A stretch of 22,728 nucleotides of DNA from Furfurilactobacillus entadae (lineage in GTDB: Bacteria; Bacillota; Bacilli; Lactobacillales; Lactobacillaceae), in assembly GCF_045862745.1 (NCBI RefSeq), contig NZ_BQXN01000031.1, forward strand, positions 1-22,728, written 5' to 3'. Both the position numbers and the translations under genes were made by a program. Every line of letters starts with the position of its first letter. Positions within the stretch are counted from its first letter, which is position 1. Below are positions 14,015-21,630 of the stretch, piece after piece. Below the pieces are notes generated by a model. It made no database searches. It had not been told where the DNA came from and saw nothing but the letters and a program-made list of their open reading frames with translations.

Positions 14015-14893
14015 TTATTTTTGTTGCCATGAACGACCATTAGGATTTTGTGGATAGCGTGTTTGTGGTGTGTAGTGTGAATTCCACAGAAAGTCCACCA
14101 ACGCCCGATCCACCCGGGGATTTTGGTGCAGTAAATAATGGATCACGGTGATTCCACCAAACAAAATCTGCGTTTGGTAATGATCCACACGCCCTGTCAG
14201 CGTGGTTCCGAGTTGTTGGTCACCCTCAACGGAAACACCAAAATCGCCCCCAGTATTAAACGCATTTCCGGCAATGTTTAACACCGAAATGTGCTGAGGA
14301 AACCGTGTCACGGCCCGCCGTTCAGCCTTACTGTACGTCGTCGCAATGTTGACAAACTTTACTGTTGTTGGGTAATCCTCACGATGATCAGCCGCTGGCC
14401 CCGTCAAGTACTGGTAAATAATGTTACACCCTGATGAATGCCCCACTAGATTCACCGTCTGGATGTGCTCTTGCTGCTTTAATTGTTTCATGATCGGTCT
14501 CAGTTGCTTGGCCTCTTTTTGCGCATTATGATTGTCCGCAAAAAGCACCAGAATCAGCGGATTATGGTTTCCAAGTGGGCCCTTTTTATCAATGGTTGCA
14601 TGCCCACTTTTCGAAACGTGGATCGTCCAAACCGGCCGGCCAATGTCATAACGTGCCAACCGATCGATCAGCGGACCAAACGTCAGCCAGTTACTGTAGT
14701 CTCCCGAAATAAACAGCGTTGGCGTCTTACTGTACGTCACCCGGACGTGCCCCAGCTGCTTTTGTTCACCAGCTTCAAAGTTCATCACAATTCCTGCAAT
14801 CAATAACAGACCACACAGTGTCCCAATCAACCAATGAATAAACCGATCTTGTTTTGCTGGCCGAACCGCGACCACATGTTTTTGTTCACCCAT
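14015..14893 (-). CDS. DUF915-family alpha/beta hydrolase, membrane anchored
   Basis: A 292-aa alpha/beta hydrolase of the DUF915 type common in lactobacilli and listeriae. A membrane segment (about 20-38) acts as signal anchor, so the catalytic domain is outside the membrane. The nucleophile elbow is GHSSG (151-155, Ser153). The C-terminal segment VIHYLLHQNPRVDRALVDFLW holds the likely catalytic His and the family's HxNxxVD pattern. Substrate unknown; the family resembles esterases and lipases. The frame extends to an ATG at 14923, but that codon overlaps a TATAAT box (14927-14922), whereas the ATG at 14893 has GGGAG 8 nt upstream and fits a transcript starting near 14915. Confidence 0.87.
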   Translation of the reverse strand: MGEQKHVVAVRPAKQDRFIHWLIGTLCGLLLIAGIVMNFEAGEQKQLGHVRVTYSKTPTLFISGDYSNWLTFGPLIDRLARYDIGRPVWTIHVSKSGHATIDKKGPLGNHNPLILVLFADNHNAQKEAKQLRPIMKQLKQQEHIQTVNLVGHSSGCNIIYQYLTGPAADHREDYPTTVKFVNIATTYSKAERRAVTRFPQHISVLNIAGNAFNTGGDFGVSVEGDQQLGTTLTGRVDHYQTQILFGGITVIHYLLHQNPRVDRALVDFLWNSHYTPQTRYPQNPNGRSWQQK

Positions 14894-14921
14894 GTCGTTT
14901 ACTCCCATATGTACTGGCGCC

Positions 14922-14927
14922 ATTATA
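14922..14927 (-). promoter_or_regulatory. -10 box of the DUF915 hydrolase gene
   Basis: Perfect TATAAT on the minus strand, with no good -35 box. It argues against a start codon at 14923. Confidence 0.5.
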
Positions 14928-15002
14928 CCCCACGCTGACGCCGAATCATTAAATCATTGATGAAAATTAAGAAGTCATCACACCACTTTTGCTAGCGCAA
15001 AC

Positions 15003-15120
15003 GCGAAACGACGAGCAGCCTCCGTCTCCTCTAAGGCAAACAGGGCCCTCATGGACAAAGAACCGTCCATAAGCGCCCTGTTTGTCTTAGAGGAGTGAGC
15101 CTAAACGCTCGTCGTTTCGC
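15003..15120. repeat. 118-nt near-perfect palindrome
   Basis: Outer arms 15003-15016 and 15107-15120 pair perfectly (14 bp). After an asymmetric internal loop (9 and 11 nt), arms 15026-15046 and 15075-15095 pair over 21 bp with one G-T wobble. An inner 6-bp stem (15051-15056 / 15065-15070) closes an 8-nt loop. It starts 1 nt past the thioredoxin stop codon. Neither side has a clear T-run after the outer stem, so it is not a standard intrinsic terminator. It could be a REP/MITE-type repeat, a structured RNA, or a transcript-end stabiliser. Confidence 0.85.
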
Positions 15121-15121
15121 T

Positions 15122-15448
15122 CTACTCTTTTTCTTTCAACTTTGTCTCGAAGTAATGGTCCAATTTTTCCTTTGGGTAAACGCCCGTTACCTTTTCAAAG
15201 GCTTTTCCATCCTTAAACATCACCAGACTTGGAATGCCCATCACCTTATACTGCTGGGCAATGGCCTGATGGTCATCAACGTTCATCTTTAAGAAGTTGA
15301 TCTTCCCATCATACTCCGCCTCAAGCTGGTCCAAAATTGGGTCCATCATTTTACATGGGCCACACCAAGATGCCCAAAAATCAATCACAGAAATCCCCGT
15401 TGCGGTTGCCTGATCAATCTCTTCCTGGCTTGTTACTGCTTGCGCCAT
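15122..15448 (-). CDS. trxA: Thioredoxin
   Basis: A 108-aa classical thioredoxin that reduces protein disulfides in the cytoplasm with electrons from thioredoxin reductase. The active site WCGPC lies at residues 28-32 (Cys29, Cys32), preceded by VIDFWAS. The cis-proline motif GIPSLVMFKDG lies near residues 71-81. Length is typical. AGGAGG lies 8 nt before the ATG. An extended -10 box (TGgTATGAT, 15484-15479) lies between this gene and the TerC gene, so it probably has its own promoter. Its 3' end abuts the large palindrome. Confidence 0.96.
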   Translation of the reverse strand: MAQAVTSQEEIDQATATGISVIDFWASWCGPCKMMDPILDQLEAEYDGKINFLKMNVDDHQAIAQQYKVMGIPSLVMFKDGKAFEKVTGVYPKEKLDHYFETKLKEKE

Positions 15449-15499
15449 CGGTTTGTCCTCCTGAAAATTCTTTCACCCATCATACCACACATAATCGCC

Positions 15500-16297
15500 T
15501 TAAGAATGATGAACAGCCGGTTGTTTGAGCCGTTTTCGCGACTGCCACACATAGTGGACGATCAGTGTGACCACCGTCGCGATAATAATCACCCCGCCAA
15601 AGAGGCCCGCGGACAGGTCGATCCCAATCAGTGGAATCGAGAGGACCAGTTTGACCGCAATCAGTGCGATGAGGACGTAAGCCATCGTTTCTAATTCGGG
15701 AATCGTTCGCATGACCCGCATGATCACTTCCGCAACACCACGCATACATAAAATCCCAATCAGTCCACCAATCAGGACAATGACTGGATTCGTTGAGACG
15801 GCTAGTGATGTCAAAACTGAATCAATGGAAAAAACAATGTCCATCACCTCAATTTGAATGACCACCGCCCAAAACGGTGATAAGCCGCGCCAATGACGCG
15901 GTGCTTGTGGTGCAACTGTCGGTGCGTTTTCACCAACCGGGTGGCGCTTTTGCTGCGTCACCATGTGGTGAAAATACCGATAGACCAGGTACACTAAGTA
16001 CCCTGCCCCTAACACCTTGATCCACCAAAATTTAATGAGGTACGTTCCAAGCCCAATGATCAAAAAGCGAAACAGATAGGCGCCCCATAACCCATAAAAC
16101 AACGATTTTTCACGTTCCTGCAGGTTTGTTAACGATGTCGTCTGAGCGGCTAACACCACCGCGTTATCGACTGACAATAAACATTCAATCATAACAAGCG
16201 ACAAGATAATGAGCCAGTCATTTCCACTGGTCAAGACTGCCGCCCAGTTATGACCATCAAAAAACGGGCCGTAAAGCTGATTCAATCCGTGCAACAA
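15500..16297 (-). CDS. TerC-family membrane metal exporter (YkoY-like)
   Basis: A 265-aa TerC-family protein with about seven membrane segments. The two family motifs that hold the acidic metal-binding residues are present: ECLLSVDNAVVLA (38-50) and IEVMDIVFSIDSVLTSLA (149-166). Several Gram-positive TerC proteins export manganese, with a role in metallating exported enzymes; tellurite resistance is the historical name only. A hydrophilic loop lies at about 113-140. Translation begins at TTG (16297), with GAGGG 7 nt upstream; no ATG fits. The 61-bp gap to the preceding RluA-type gene leaves no room for the manganese riboswitch often found before ykoY homologues. Confidence 0.9.
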   Translation of the reverse strand: MLHGLNQLYGPFFDGHNWAAVLTSGNDWLIILSLVMIECLLSVDNAVVLAAQTTSLTNLQEREKSLFYGLWGAYLFRFLIIGLGTYLIKFWWIKVLGAGYLVYLVYRYFHHMVTQQKRHPVGENAPTVAPQAPRHWRGLSPFWAVVIQIEVMDIVFSIDSVLTSLAVSTNPVIVLIGGLIGILCMRGVAEVIMRVMRTIPELETMAYVLIALIAVKLVLSIPLIGIDLSAGLFGGVIIIATVVTLIVHYVWQSRKRLKQPAVHHS

Positions 16298-16358
16298 TTA
16301 AAGGCCCTCTTTCTTTTCCGTGCTACAGTCTACCACTTTTGACGCCACTCTGAGCCGT

Positions 16359-17285
16359 TTATCCGGTGAATGTCGCAAAATCCGGTGGTAGTGGTGCGGT
16401 CACCGTCGTACGCTGCCCCGTAAACGGAACCAACAAGTTCAGGCGACGCGCATGCAGCATCAGCCGCGGTGCTCGTTCCTGTTCCTCACGGTTTGCGTAC
16501 AGCGGATCACCTAAAATGGCGTGACCGTTTCCGGCTAGGTGGACCCGTAACTGGTGGGTTCGCCCCGTTGCCAACGTGAGCTGCACTAACGTTGCCGTTG
16601 GTGTCTCATCCAGCACCTCATAGTGCGTCAATGCGGTCTGTGGCCGCTCACCATCCAACATTCGTTTGCGTTTATCATCTGGGTCACGGCCGATTGCATC
16701 ACTAAACGCTCCCGTCTGGTGGTCAAAATGGCCGGCCACCCAGGCAACGTAGGTTCGATCAATCCGTTTATCACTAATCAACCGATCTAAGATTGGGACC
16801 ACGAGGGGGTTCTTCGCCACGATCATCGCCCCACTTGTTGCCATATCTAAGCGGTGGACCATGGCCGGCGCCACGCCCTGTGGTGCTAGTTGTGTGGTCA
16901 AATAGTTCATGACCGTCCCACGCTCACCAGCCTGATTCGGGTGGCTTTTCACGCCAGTTGGCTTATCAATAACCACCAAATCATCATTTTCAAACAACAC
17001 TGGGATGCTCATCCGTTCATCCGGTTCGTACGCTTGAAGCGGCGTTTGTAACTCATCCGCCCGAACGGTTAACGTCACATGATCACCAGCCGCAACCGGC
17101 ATGCTGTACGGACGATATTTTGCGTTTACAAGCACATCCTGCCGCACCCGCAAATAGTGCTGGAGGCGTTTTGGAATGAGCCATAAACTCAATAATTCAC
17201 GAACCGTTACACCCGCCTCTGTGGGGGTAACAACGTGGCTCGATTGCCACGTTGCCTGGTTAGTCACGCGATCATTTGTCATCAT
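16359..17285 (-). CDS. RluA-family pseudouridine synthase
   Basis: A 308-aa RNA pseudouridine synthase that isomerises uridine in ribosomal or transfer RNA. An S4-like RNA-binding segment (about 25-75) precedes the catalytic domain. The catalytic motif HRLDMATSG (144-152) has the essential Asp147. The later motifs DRTYVAWV and GRTHQLRVHLAGNGHAILGD are intact. Length and domain order fit the RluD/RluA group, but the exact target cannot be told. Two adjacent ATG codons occur (17285, 17282); the second is better spaced (6 nt) from AAGGA. The TerC gene follows after 61 bp on the same strand. Confidence 0.94.
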   Translation of the reverse strand: MMTNDRVTNQATWQSSHVVTPTEAGVTVRELLSLWLIPKRLQHYLRVRQDVLVNAKYRPYSMPVAAGDHVTLTVRADELQTPLQAYEPDERMSIPVLFENDDLVVIDKPTGVKSHPNQAGERGTVMNYLTTQLAPQGVAPAMVHRLDMATSGAMIVAKNPLVVPILDRLISDKRIDRTYVAWVAGHFDHQTGAFSDAIGRDPDDKRKRMLDGERPQTALTHYEVLDETPTATLVQLTLATGRTHQLRVHLAGNGHAILGDPLYANREEQERAPRLMLHARRLNLLVPFTGQRTTVTAPLPPDFATFTG

Positions 17286-17394
17286 AAATCCTTTCAGGTT
17301 TGTTCAGTTGTTTCATTGATCCATTTGCCATTATTCATTGCCTCACTCACCAAAAATGCGGGGAGTTTCCCTTTCGATACGGTTGTTCCAATGG

Positions 17395-17418
17395 TATAGT
17401 GAATAAGTTCTTTTGAAC
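17395..17418 (+). promoter_or_regulatory. MarR-gene promoter with inverted repeat at the transcript start
   Basis: -35 TTTCGA (17372-17377), 17-nt spacer, extended -10 TGgTATAGT (box 17395-17400). GTTC-TTTT-GAAC (17407-17418) sits at the expected start of transcription and could be an autoregulatory operator. Confidence 0.5.
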
Positions 17419-17452
17419 CACCATTTAATCTAATTAAGGGGAGGCTCTTCAC

Positions 17453-17929
17453 ATGGCAAAAGTGACGCCGGATGATGTCGCACAAACGTTACGACAAACA
17501 TTAATTAACGTTCGAACCAATGATAATACATTGCAACAGACTAAGGCAGCAGCCCATATCAGCGCCTATCAGCTTAGCCTCACCCAACTCCAAATTCTGC
17601 AGCGCCTTGCGGTAAGCGACGTGCCGGTTACCAACAGTTTATTGGCAACGTGGTTTGCAATCTCCAAGCCAGCCATTACAAAAGCCCTCCACAAACTGAC
17701 ATCAATGGATTTGGTTAATCGCCATCAAAATGAAGCGGACCATCGAATCACTACCCTCACACTGACGGAGGCTGGCCAATTACTGGCTGAAGAATACCAA
17801 ACGGTTGATGCCAGCGCTAAGGCAACGTATCACACCATCGCTGATCAGTTCAGCAAGGGTGACCGTAAATTGCTTATGAAATTTTTGACCCTCATTAATG
17901 AAGCCATTCATTCTGGTCAACCACTTTAA
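17453..17929 (+). CDS. MarR-family transcriptional regulator
   Basis: A 158-aa winged-helix regulator. The recognition region runs through NSLLATWFAISKPAITKALHKLTSMDLVNRHQNEADHR (about 62-99, with the beta wing ending in DHRITTLTLTEAG), which is the standard MarR layout. The N- and C-terminal helices form the dimer interface. It contains no cysteine, so it is not a one-Cys OhrR type sensor; the ligand is unknown. GGGGAGG lies 8 nt before the ATG. It stands alone and is divergent from the RluA-type gene, so self-regulation or a distant target is likely. Confidence 0.9.
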   Translation: MAKVTPDDVAQTLRQTLINVRTNDNTLQQTKAAAHISAYQLSLTQLQILQRLAVSDVPVTNSLLATWFAISKPAITKALHKLTSMDLVNRHQNEADHRITTLTLTEAGQLLAEEYQTVDASAKATYHTIADQFSKGDRKLLMKFLTLINEAIHSGQPL

Positions 17930-17937
17930 TTCATCAA

Positions 17938-17977
17938 AAAGGGACACTGTAATTTCAGTTAATTACAGCGTCCCTTT
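17938..17977. terminator. Bidirectional terminator between MarR and HxlR genes
   Basis: A 17-bp stem with one mismatch (17938-17954 / 17961-17977) and a 6-nt loop. The T-run is better on the minus strand (HxlR side). Confidence 0.88.
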
Positions 17978-18021
17978 CGCATTAGTCTCGGTAGTTGATT
18001 ACTAGTGCCTCTAGGTCAATT

Positions 18022-18387
18022 TTATTCGTCGCACAACGACCGTTCCATCAACGTCTCACTAATGTGCGTATTGCCCCAATCGCAAATGGCATCCAGGACC
18101 GGAATCAAAGATTGGCCCTTTGTTGTCAGTTCATACTCAACGTGGGGTTGTGCCGTTTGAAAATCGTGGCGACTGATTAGCCCGTCGTCCTCTAATTCTC
18201 GTAGCTGATTGGTCAACGTTTTGTGCGAGACCTGCCCAATGTGGTGTTGCAAGTCCGCAAAGCGACGGTGGGTCTCTTCAGCTAAATGGTACATAATCAT
18301 GATTTTCCACTTTCCCTGAATCATCTGCATCGTGGCATCAAATTCATTCAGGTACTGTGGTTGCGTCGCCGTTGGTCGTGCTTGCAT
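18022..18387 (-). CDS. HxlR-family transcriptional regulator
   Basis: A 121-aa HxlR winged-helix protein. IQGKWKIMIMYHLAEETHRRFADLQHHIGQVSHKTLTNQLRELEDDGLI (about 23-71) is the diagnostic region, followed by the wing HVEYELTTKGQSL. Many HxlR regulators (YodB, HypR, QorR) sense quinones, aldehydes or diamide through an N-terminal cysteine. None is present here; the only cysteines are Cys102 and Cys119 near the C-terminus. The gene is divergent from an SDR oxidoreductase with overlapping promoters, so that enzyme is the probable target. AAAGGA lies about 9 nt before the ATG. Confidence 0.92.
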   Translation of the reverse strand: MQARPTATQPQYLNEFDATMQMIQGKWKIMIMYHLAEETHRRFADLQHHIGQVSHKTLTNQLRELEDDGLISRHDFQTAQPHVEYELTTKGQSLIPVLDAICDWGNTHISETLMERSLCDE

Positions 18388-18448
18388 GAGGTCTTCCTTT
18401 CAAAACGAGCTTAACCGCCCGTGGTTACCTTAAGGTGCGTACTTTTCT

Positions 18449-18483
18449 TTGATATTGTATGCCATTATACTGATAATCGTCAA
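18449..18483. promoter_or_regulatory. Overlapping divergent promoters of hxlR-type and SDR genes
   Basis: Plus strand: TTGATA (18449-18454), 17-nt spacer, GATAAT (18472-18477) for the SDR gene. Minus strand: TTGACG (18483-18478), 18-nt spacer, TACAAT (18459-18454) for the HxlR gene. The two promoters occupy the same 35 bp. The palindrome ACCTTAAGGT (18427-18436) lies 12 bp away on the HxlR side. Confidence 0.6.
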
Positions 18484-18536
18484 AAGAGACCGATTAAAAC
18501 ATCATCTATCAAACCAAATTTTGGAGGAACTTAATA

Positions 18537-19265
18537 ATGAAACCACTTGTTGTTATTACAGGCGCCAGTTCTGGCTTTGGTGCCGAAATCGCTAAACAAT
18601 TCAACGCCGATGGCTTTCCAATGCTCTTACTTGGTCGTCGGATCGATAAATTAACCGCGCTAGCAAAGGACTTTGATAACGCGATGGTTGATACCGTTGA
18701 CGTTACTGACTACGCTCAGTTTGAAGCTGCTATCCGTAAGGCCGAAGCTAAGTACGGTAAGACCGACTTATTGGTCAACAATGCCGGTTTAATGCTCTTA
18801 GGGAACGTTCAGGTCCAAGACCCTAAGGAATGGCAAACAATGCTGGACACCAACGTTATGGGTGTTCTAAACGGGACGCAAATCGTCTTGAACGATATGC
18901 GCGAACGTGAACACGGAACCATTTTAAACATGTCTTCCCTCGCCGGTAAGAAGACGTTCGTGAACCACGCTGCGTACGTTGCTTCTAAGTTTGGTGTCCA
19001 CGGTTTATCAGAAACCATTCGTGAAGAAAATGCCGCAAAGAACGTGCGGGTCATGACGGTTGCGCCTGGTGCCGCTGAAACTGAATTATTAACTCACGTC
19101 ACTAGTGACTCTGCACTGTCAGATTACCAAGCATGGAAAGAAACCATGGGCGGACTGACACTTGATCCAAAGCATGTTGCTGAAACCGTTAAGTTCATGT
19201 ATGACATGCCACAAGAAGTCAACATTCGTGAAGTTGACATCGCGGCAACACGGCAAGACGCTTAG
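18537..19265 (+). CDS. SDR-family NAD(P)-dependent oxidoreductase
   Basis: A 242-aa classical short-chain dehydrogenase. It has the cofactor loop TGASSGFG (8-15), Arg34-Arg35 after the second strand (which favours NADP), NNAG (81-84), catalytic Ser134 and Tyr147-x3-Lys151 (YVASK). It resembles the YdfG-type group that reduces hydroxy-acid semialdehydes or carbonyls, but the substrate is not readable from sequence. The gene uses codons such as AAG, GGT, GTT and AAC more evenly than its neighbours, which by eye suggests high expression. GGAGGA lies about 8 nt before the ATG. Control by the divergent HxlR regulator is likely, giving an inducible detoxification unit. Confidence 0.93.
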   Translation: MKPLVVITGASSGFGAEIAKQFNADGFPMLLLGRRIDKLTALAKDFDNAMVDTVDVTDYAQFEAAIRKAEAKYGKTDLLVNNAGLMLLGNVQVQDPKEWQTMLDTNVMGVLNGTQIVLNDMREREHGTILNMSSLAGKKTFVNHAAYVASKFGVHGLSETIREENAAKNVRVMTVAPGAAETELLTHVTSDSALSDYQAWKETMGGLTLDPKHVAETVKFMYDMPQEVNIREVDIAATRQDA

Positions 19266-19294
19266 TCGTTTACGACCATTAGAAAAATCATTTA

Positions 19295-19345
19295 TTAATT
19301 AAAAGGACTGATTTCCTCATTTAGGGAATCAGTCCTTTTAATTAA
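19295..19345 (+). terminator. Terminator of the SDR gene
   Basis: A 22-bp stem with one wobble (19295-19316 / 19324-19345), 7-nt loop, TTTT within the 3' arm end. Confidence 0.92.
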
Positions 19346-19354
19346 CACACGTGG

Positions 19355-19360
19355 TACAAT
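19355..19360 (+). promoter_or_regulatory. Extended -10 of the VanZ-RDD operon
   Basis: TGgTACAAT with no clear -35 (the upstream bases belong to the SDR terminator). The box overlaps a small inverted repeat GTGGT/ACCAC (19351-19367). Confidence 0.4.
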
Positions 19361-19393
19361 GAACCACATAATTATTGTTCGTTTGGGGGCCTT

Positions 19394-20548
19394 ATGATGT
19401 GGCATCAATATTTAGAACCCATTCATGTCGCAATCGTGGTGTTTCCACTTCTTGCGCTGGGGTTATCGCTTCCATTGTTCATTTATCATTACCATCGGGA
19501 TGGCGCGATTTCACGCTGGCAGATCGCGGTTAGCTACAGTTTTTTCTTCTATCTACTGTGTGCTTACTTTCTCATTATCTTGCCCCTGCCATCGCGTGCC
19601 AGTGTGGCGCTATTAACAACACCTAAATCTAACCTGCACCCACTACTTGTAGTGCAGTCGTTACGGGCAACGGGATTTTCGCTCCATAATCCCGCCACGT
19701 GGATCCCGACGTTACATACCGCTGGCTTTCAACAGCCCTTTTTCAACGTCATGCTAACCGTTCCGTTTGGTTTTTACCTTCACTACTATTACAAACGTAA
19801 TTTATTAACCACCATCCTGTGTTCGTTTTTACTGAGCCTCTTTTTCGAACTCACACAGCTAAGCGGTTTGTACGGACTTTACGTTCGGCCATACCGGCTA
19901 TTCGACGTTGACGATCTTATTTTAAACACCACTGGGGGCTTGCTGGGATGGCTCTTTGCGCCACTGTTAACGTGGCTACTGCCCACCCGTGAGGCCATCA
20001 ATTCGGCTAACGTCAACCGGGCCAAAACGGTCGGCTGGCTTCGTCGGTTCACTGCCGGGGTCGTTGATTGGCTCATTATCGGTACGTTTACCGTCATTGG
20101 CGCAATTATCATCAGTGGAACCGGTCATCACCCGTCATTACTGCTTCTGGTCATCATTAATGCCGGCCTGGTTCTTTACCTCCCTGAATGGCGCTTTAAT
20201 GGCTATACCTTTGGGCTTCGTGCCGTTCAATTACAAGTTCGCAGCAATAACTGGCGCAAACCTTCCTGGATTCAGCTTGCGTTACGCCAATTTTTAGGGA
20301 CCGGGAGCATCATTCTTCTTGGCTGGCTTCTTGCCCATTCCTTTGATCAAACGGGGCGTTACGTTGCTCAGTCATCCCAACTATTATTCACGATCCTCTT
20401 AGCAGGCTGTTTAATCATCGACCTACTTTTTGCTGAAATTATTACCGGCTACCCGCCGTTCTTTGAACGTTTCAGTCAAACACGTCTCATCTCACTCTTT
20501 GACCCAGCCGCCACCGCGCCGCATGGTTCAACTCATCGTTCTCACTAA
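19394..20548 (+). CDS. VanZ-RDD fusion membrane protein
   Basis: A 384-aa multi-pass membrane protein made of two known domains. A VanZ domain (about 45-195) shows the NVMLTVPFGFYLHYY segment, the FELTQLSGLYGLYVRPYRLFDVDDLILNTTGGLLGW signature with its conserved Glu, Asp and Asn, and four or five membrane segments. An RDD-like domain (about 213-365) starts RRFTAGVVDWLIIG, with Arg and Asp in the family positions. VanZ proteins have been linked to teicoplanin or lipoglycopeptide tolerance and membrane stress in other Firmicutes; molecular action is unclear. Two adjacent ATG codons (19394, 19397) follow a GGGGG site, and the second is better spaced. The next gene begins 9 bp after its stop. Confidence 0.87.
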   Translation: MMWHQYLEPIHVAIVVFPLLALGLSLPLFIYHYHRDGAISRWQIAVSYSFFFYLLCAYFLIILPLPSRASVALLTTPKSNLHPLLVVQSLRATGFSLHNPATWIPTLHTAGFQQPFFNVMLTVPFGFYLHYYYKRNLLTTILCSFLLSLFFELTQLSGLYGLYVRPYRLFDVDDLILNTTGGLLGWLFAPLLTWLLPTREAINSANVNRAKTVGWLRRFTAGVVDWLIIGTFTVIGAIIISGTGHHPSLLLLVIINAGLVLYLPEWRFNGYTFGLRAVQLQVRSNNWRKPSWIQLALRQFLGTGSIILLGWLLAHSFDQTGRYVAQSSQLLFTILLAGCLIIDLLFAEIITGYPPFFERFSQTRLISLFDPAATAPHGSTHRSH

Positions 20549-20557
20549 GGAGCTTTT

Positions 20558-21604
20558 ATGCTAACACTCTCTCAAGCAACCACGTTTCTCATTTATTTTC
20601 CCGGTGCTGTCTTCTTGCTCGCCATTGTTCTCACCCTTGTGGGCTTCCATCGTGAACCCCGGCGGTTACTAAATGCCTGGTTTTTGGTCTTAGGGGCCGT
20701 CATCCTGCTTGGTATGCCGATCGTTTTATTAAGTCAGTTGTCAGACACGCACACCATCGGCTGGCGCCTCCTCATGGGACTAGGTTACCTGGCTTTAGCG
20801 CTTGGCCTCTTTGATTGGTTAATGCTTCTCAACTGGCACGTTTCTGCTTGGCGTCGGCACCTCAAAACACTGGGGATTATCGATCTAATTGTTGCCCTGG
20901 TGCTTGCCGTAGTGCCCTTTATTCCAATGCTCGCATGGCCGACACATTTGCTAACACCATTACGTTTTGTCAACACGGCCCTGATTCTGCTTGGCGGATA
21001 CATGGTCATCACACTTGCTGATTTCCTTCTCTCCGTCTGGATCTATCCACGGCAAACGACACTTCATGACGAACATTATGTCATCGTGCTTGGTAGCGGT
21101 TTGCACCATGGAAACGAGTTGACTAAACTACTTCAGGCGCGTGTCGATACTGCCGTTGCGGTTGCTAGTGCAGCCCACGATAAAACGTCCACGTGGCCGG
21201 TTCTCATCATGTCTGGTGGTCAGGGCGCTGACGAAACGGTTAGTGAAGCCAGTGCAATGGCTGACTACGCCAAAGAAAGTGGCTACCCTGCTGACGCCAT
21301 TCGGTTGGAACAAAAGTCGACCAGTACGTTTGAAAACTTTCAGTACGCCATTGATGAAATTCACGAACAGCACCCAACGATTGAATTTGTAACGAGTAAC
21401 TTTCACATTTTTCGGGCCGCGGTCTTTGCTGCTAGCCTGAAATTAACGAGCCGCGGCATTGCTGCTCCCACGCGGTCAAATTACTACTGGCGTGGTTTGA
21501 TGCGCGAATACGCTGCCATGACGTGGCTCCATCGCACACGCCACCTGGTCAGCCTCGCCATTATCATTATTTTGACCATTACCATCCCACTATTTTTCCG
21601 GTAA
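20558..21604 (+). CDS. YdcF-like (DUF218) membrane protein
   Basis: A 348-aa protein. About five membrane segments occupy residues 1-165. A soluble DUF218 domain (about 172-310) shows YVIVLGSGL, the MSGGQGADETVSEASAMADYA motif, LEQKSTSTFENFQ and VTSNFHIFRAA, which are the family's conserved acidic and Asn/Gly positions. A final membrane segment (about 327-346) closes the protein. DUF218 proteins such as SanA, ElyC and YdcF act at the envelope, and some affect lipid-carrier or peptidoglycan metabolism; a precise reaction is not established. AAGGAG lies 6 nt before the ATG. It sits between VanZ-RDD and CorA-like genes in an apparent operon. Confidence 0.88.
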   Translation: MLTLSQATTFLIYFPGAVFLLAIVLTLVGFHREPRRLLNAWFLVLGAVILLGMPIVLLSQLSDTHTIGWRLLMGLGYLALALGLFDWLMLLNWHVSAWRRHLKTLGIIDLIVALVLAVVPFIPMLAWPTHLLTPLRFVNTALILLGGYMVITLADFLLSVWIYPRQTTLHDEHYVIVLGSGLHHGNELTKLLQARVDTAVAVASAAHDKTSTWPVLIMSGGQGADETVSEASAMADYAKESGYPADAIRLEQKSTSTFENFQYAIDEIHEQHPTIEFVTSNFHIFRAAVFAASLKLTSRGIAAPTRSNYYWRGLMREYAAMTWLHRTRHLVSLAIIIILTITIPLFFR

Positions 21605-21630
21605 CCGGAAGACAAGAAAAGAGCCTCGTT

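Noticed and set aside
15003..15120. Palindrome as an ordinary rho-independent terminator
   Set aside because: There is no T-run after the outer stem on either strand, and the stem is far longer than usual; kept as a repeat/structured element instead.
16298..16358. yybP-ykoY manganese riboswitch before the TerC gene
   Set aside because: The gap of 61 bp is too short and lacks the motif.
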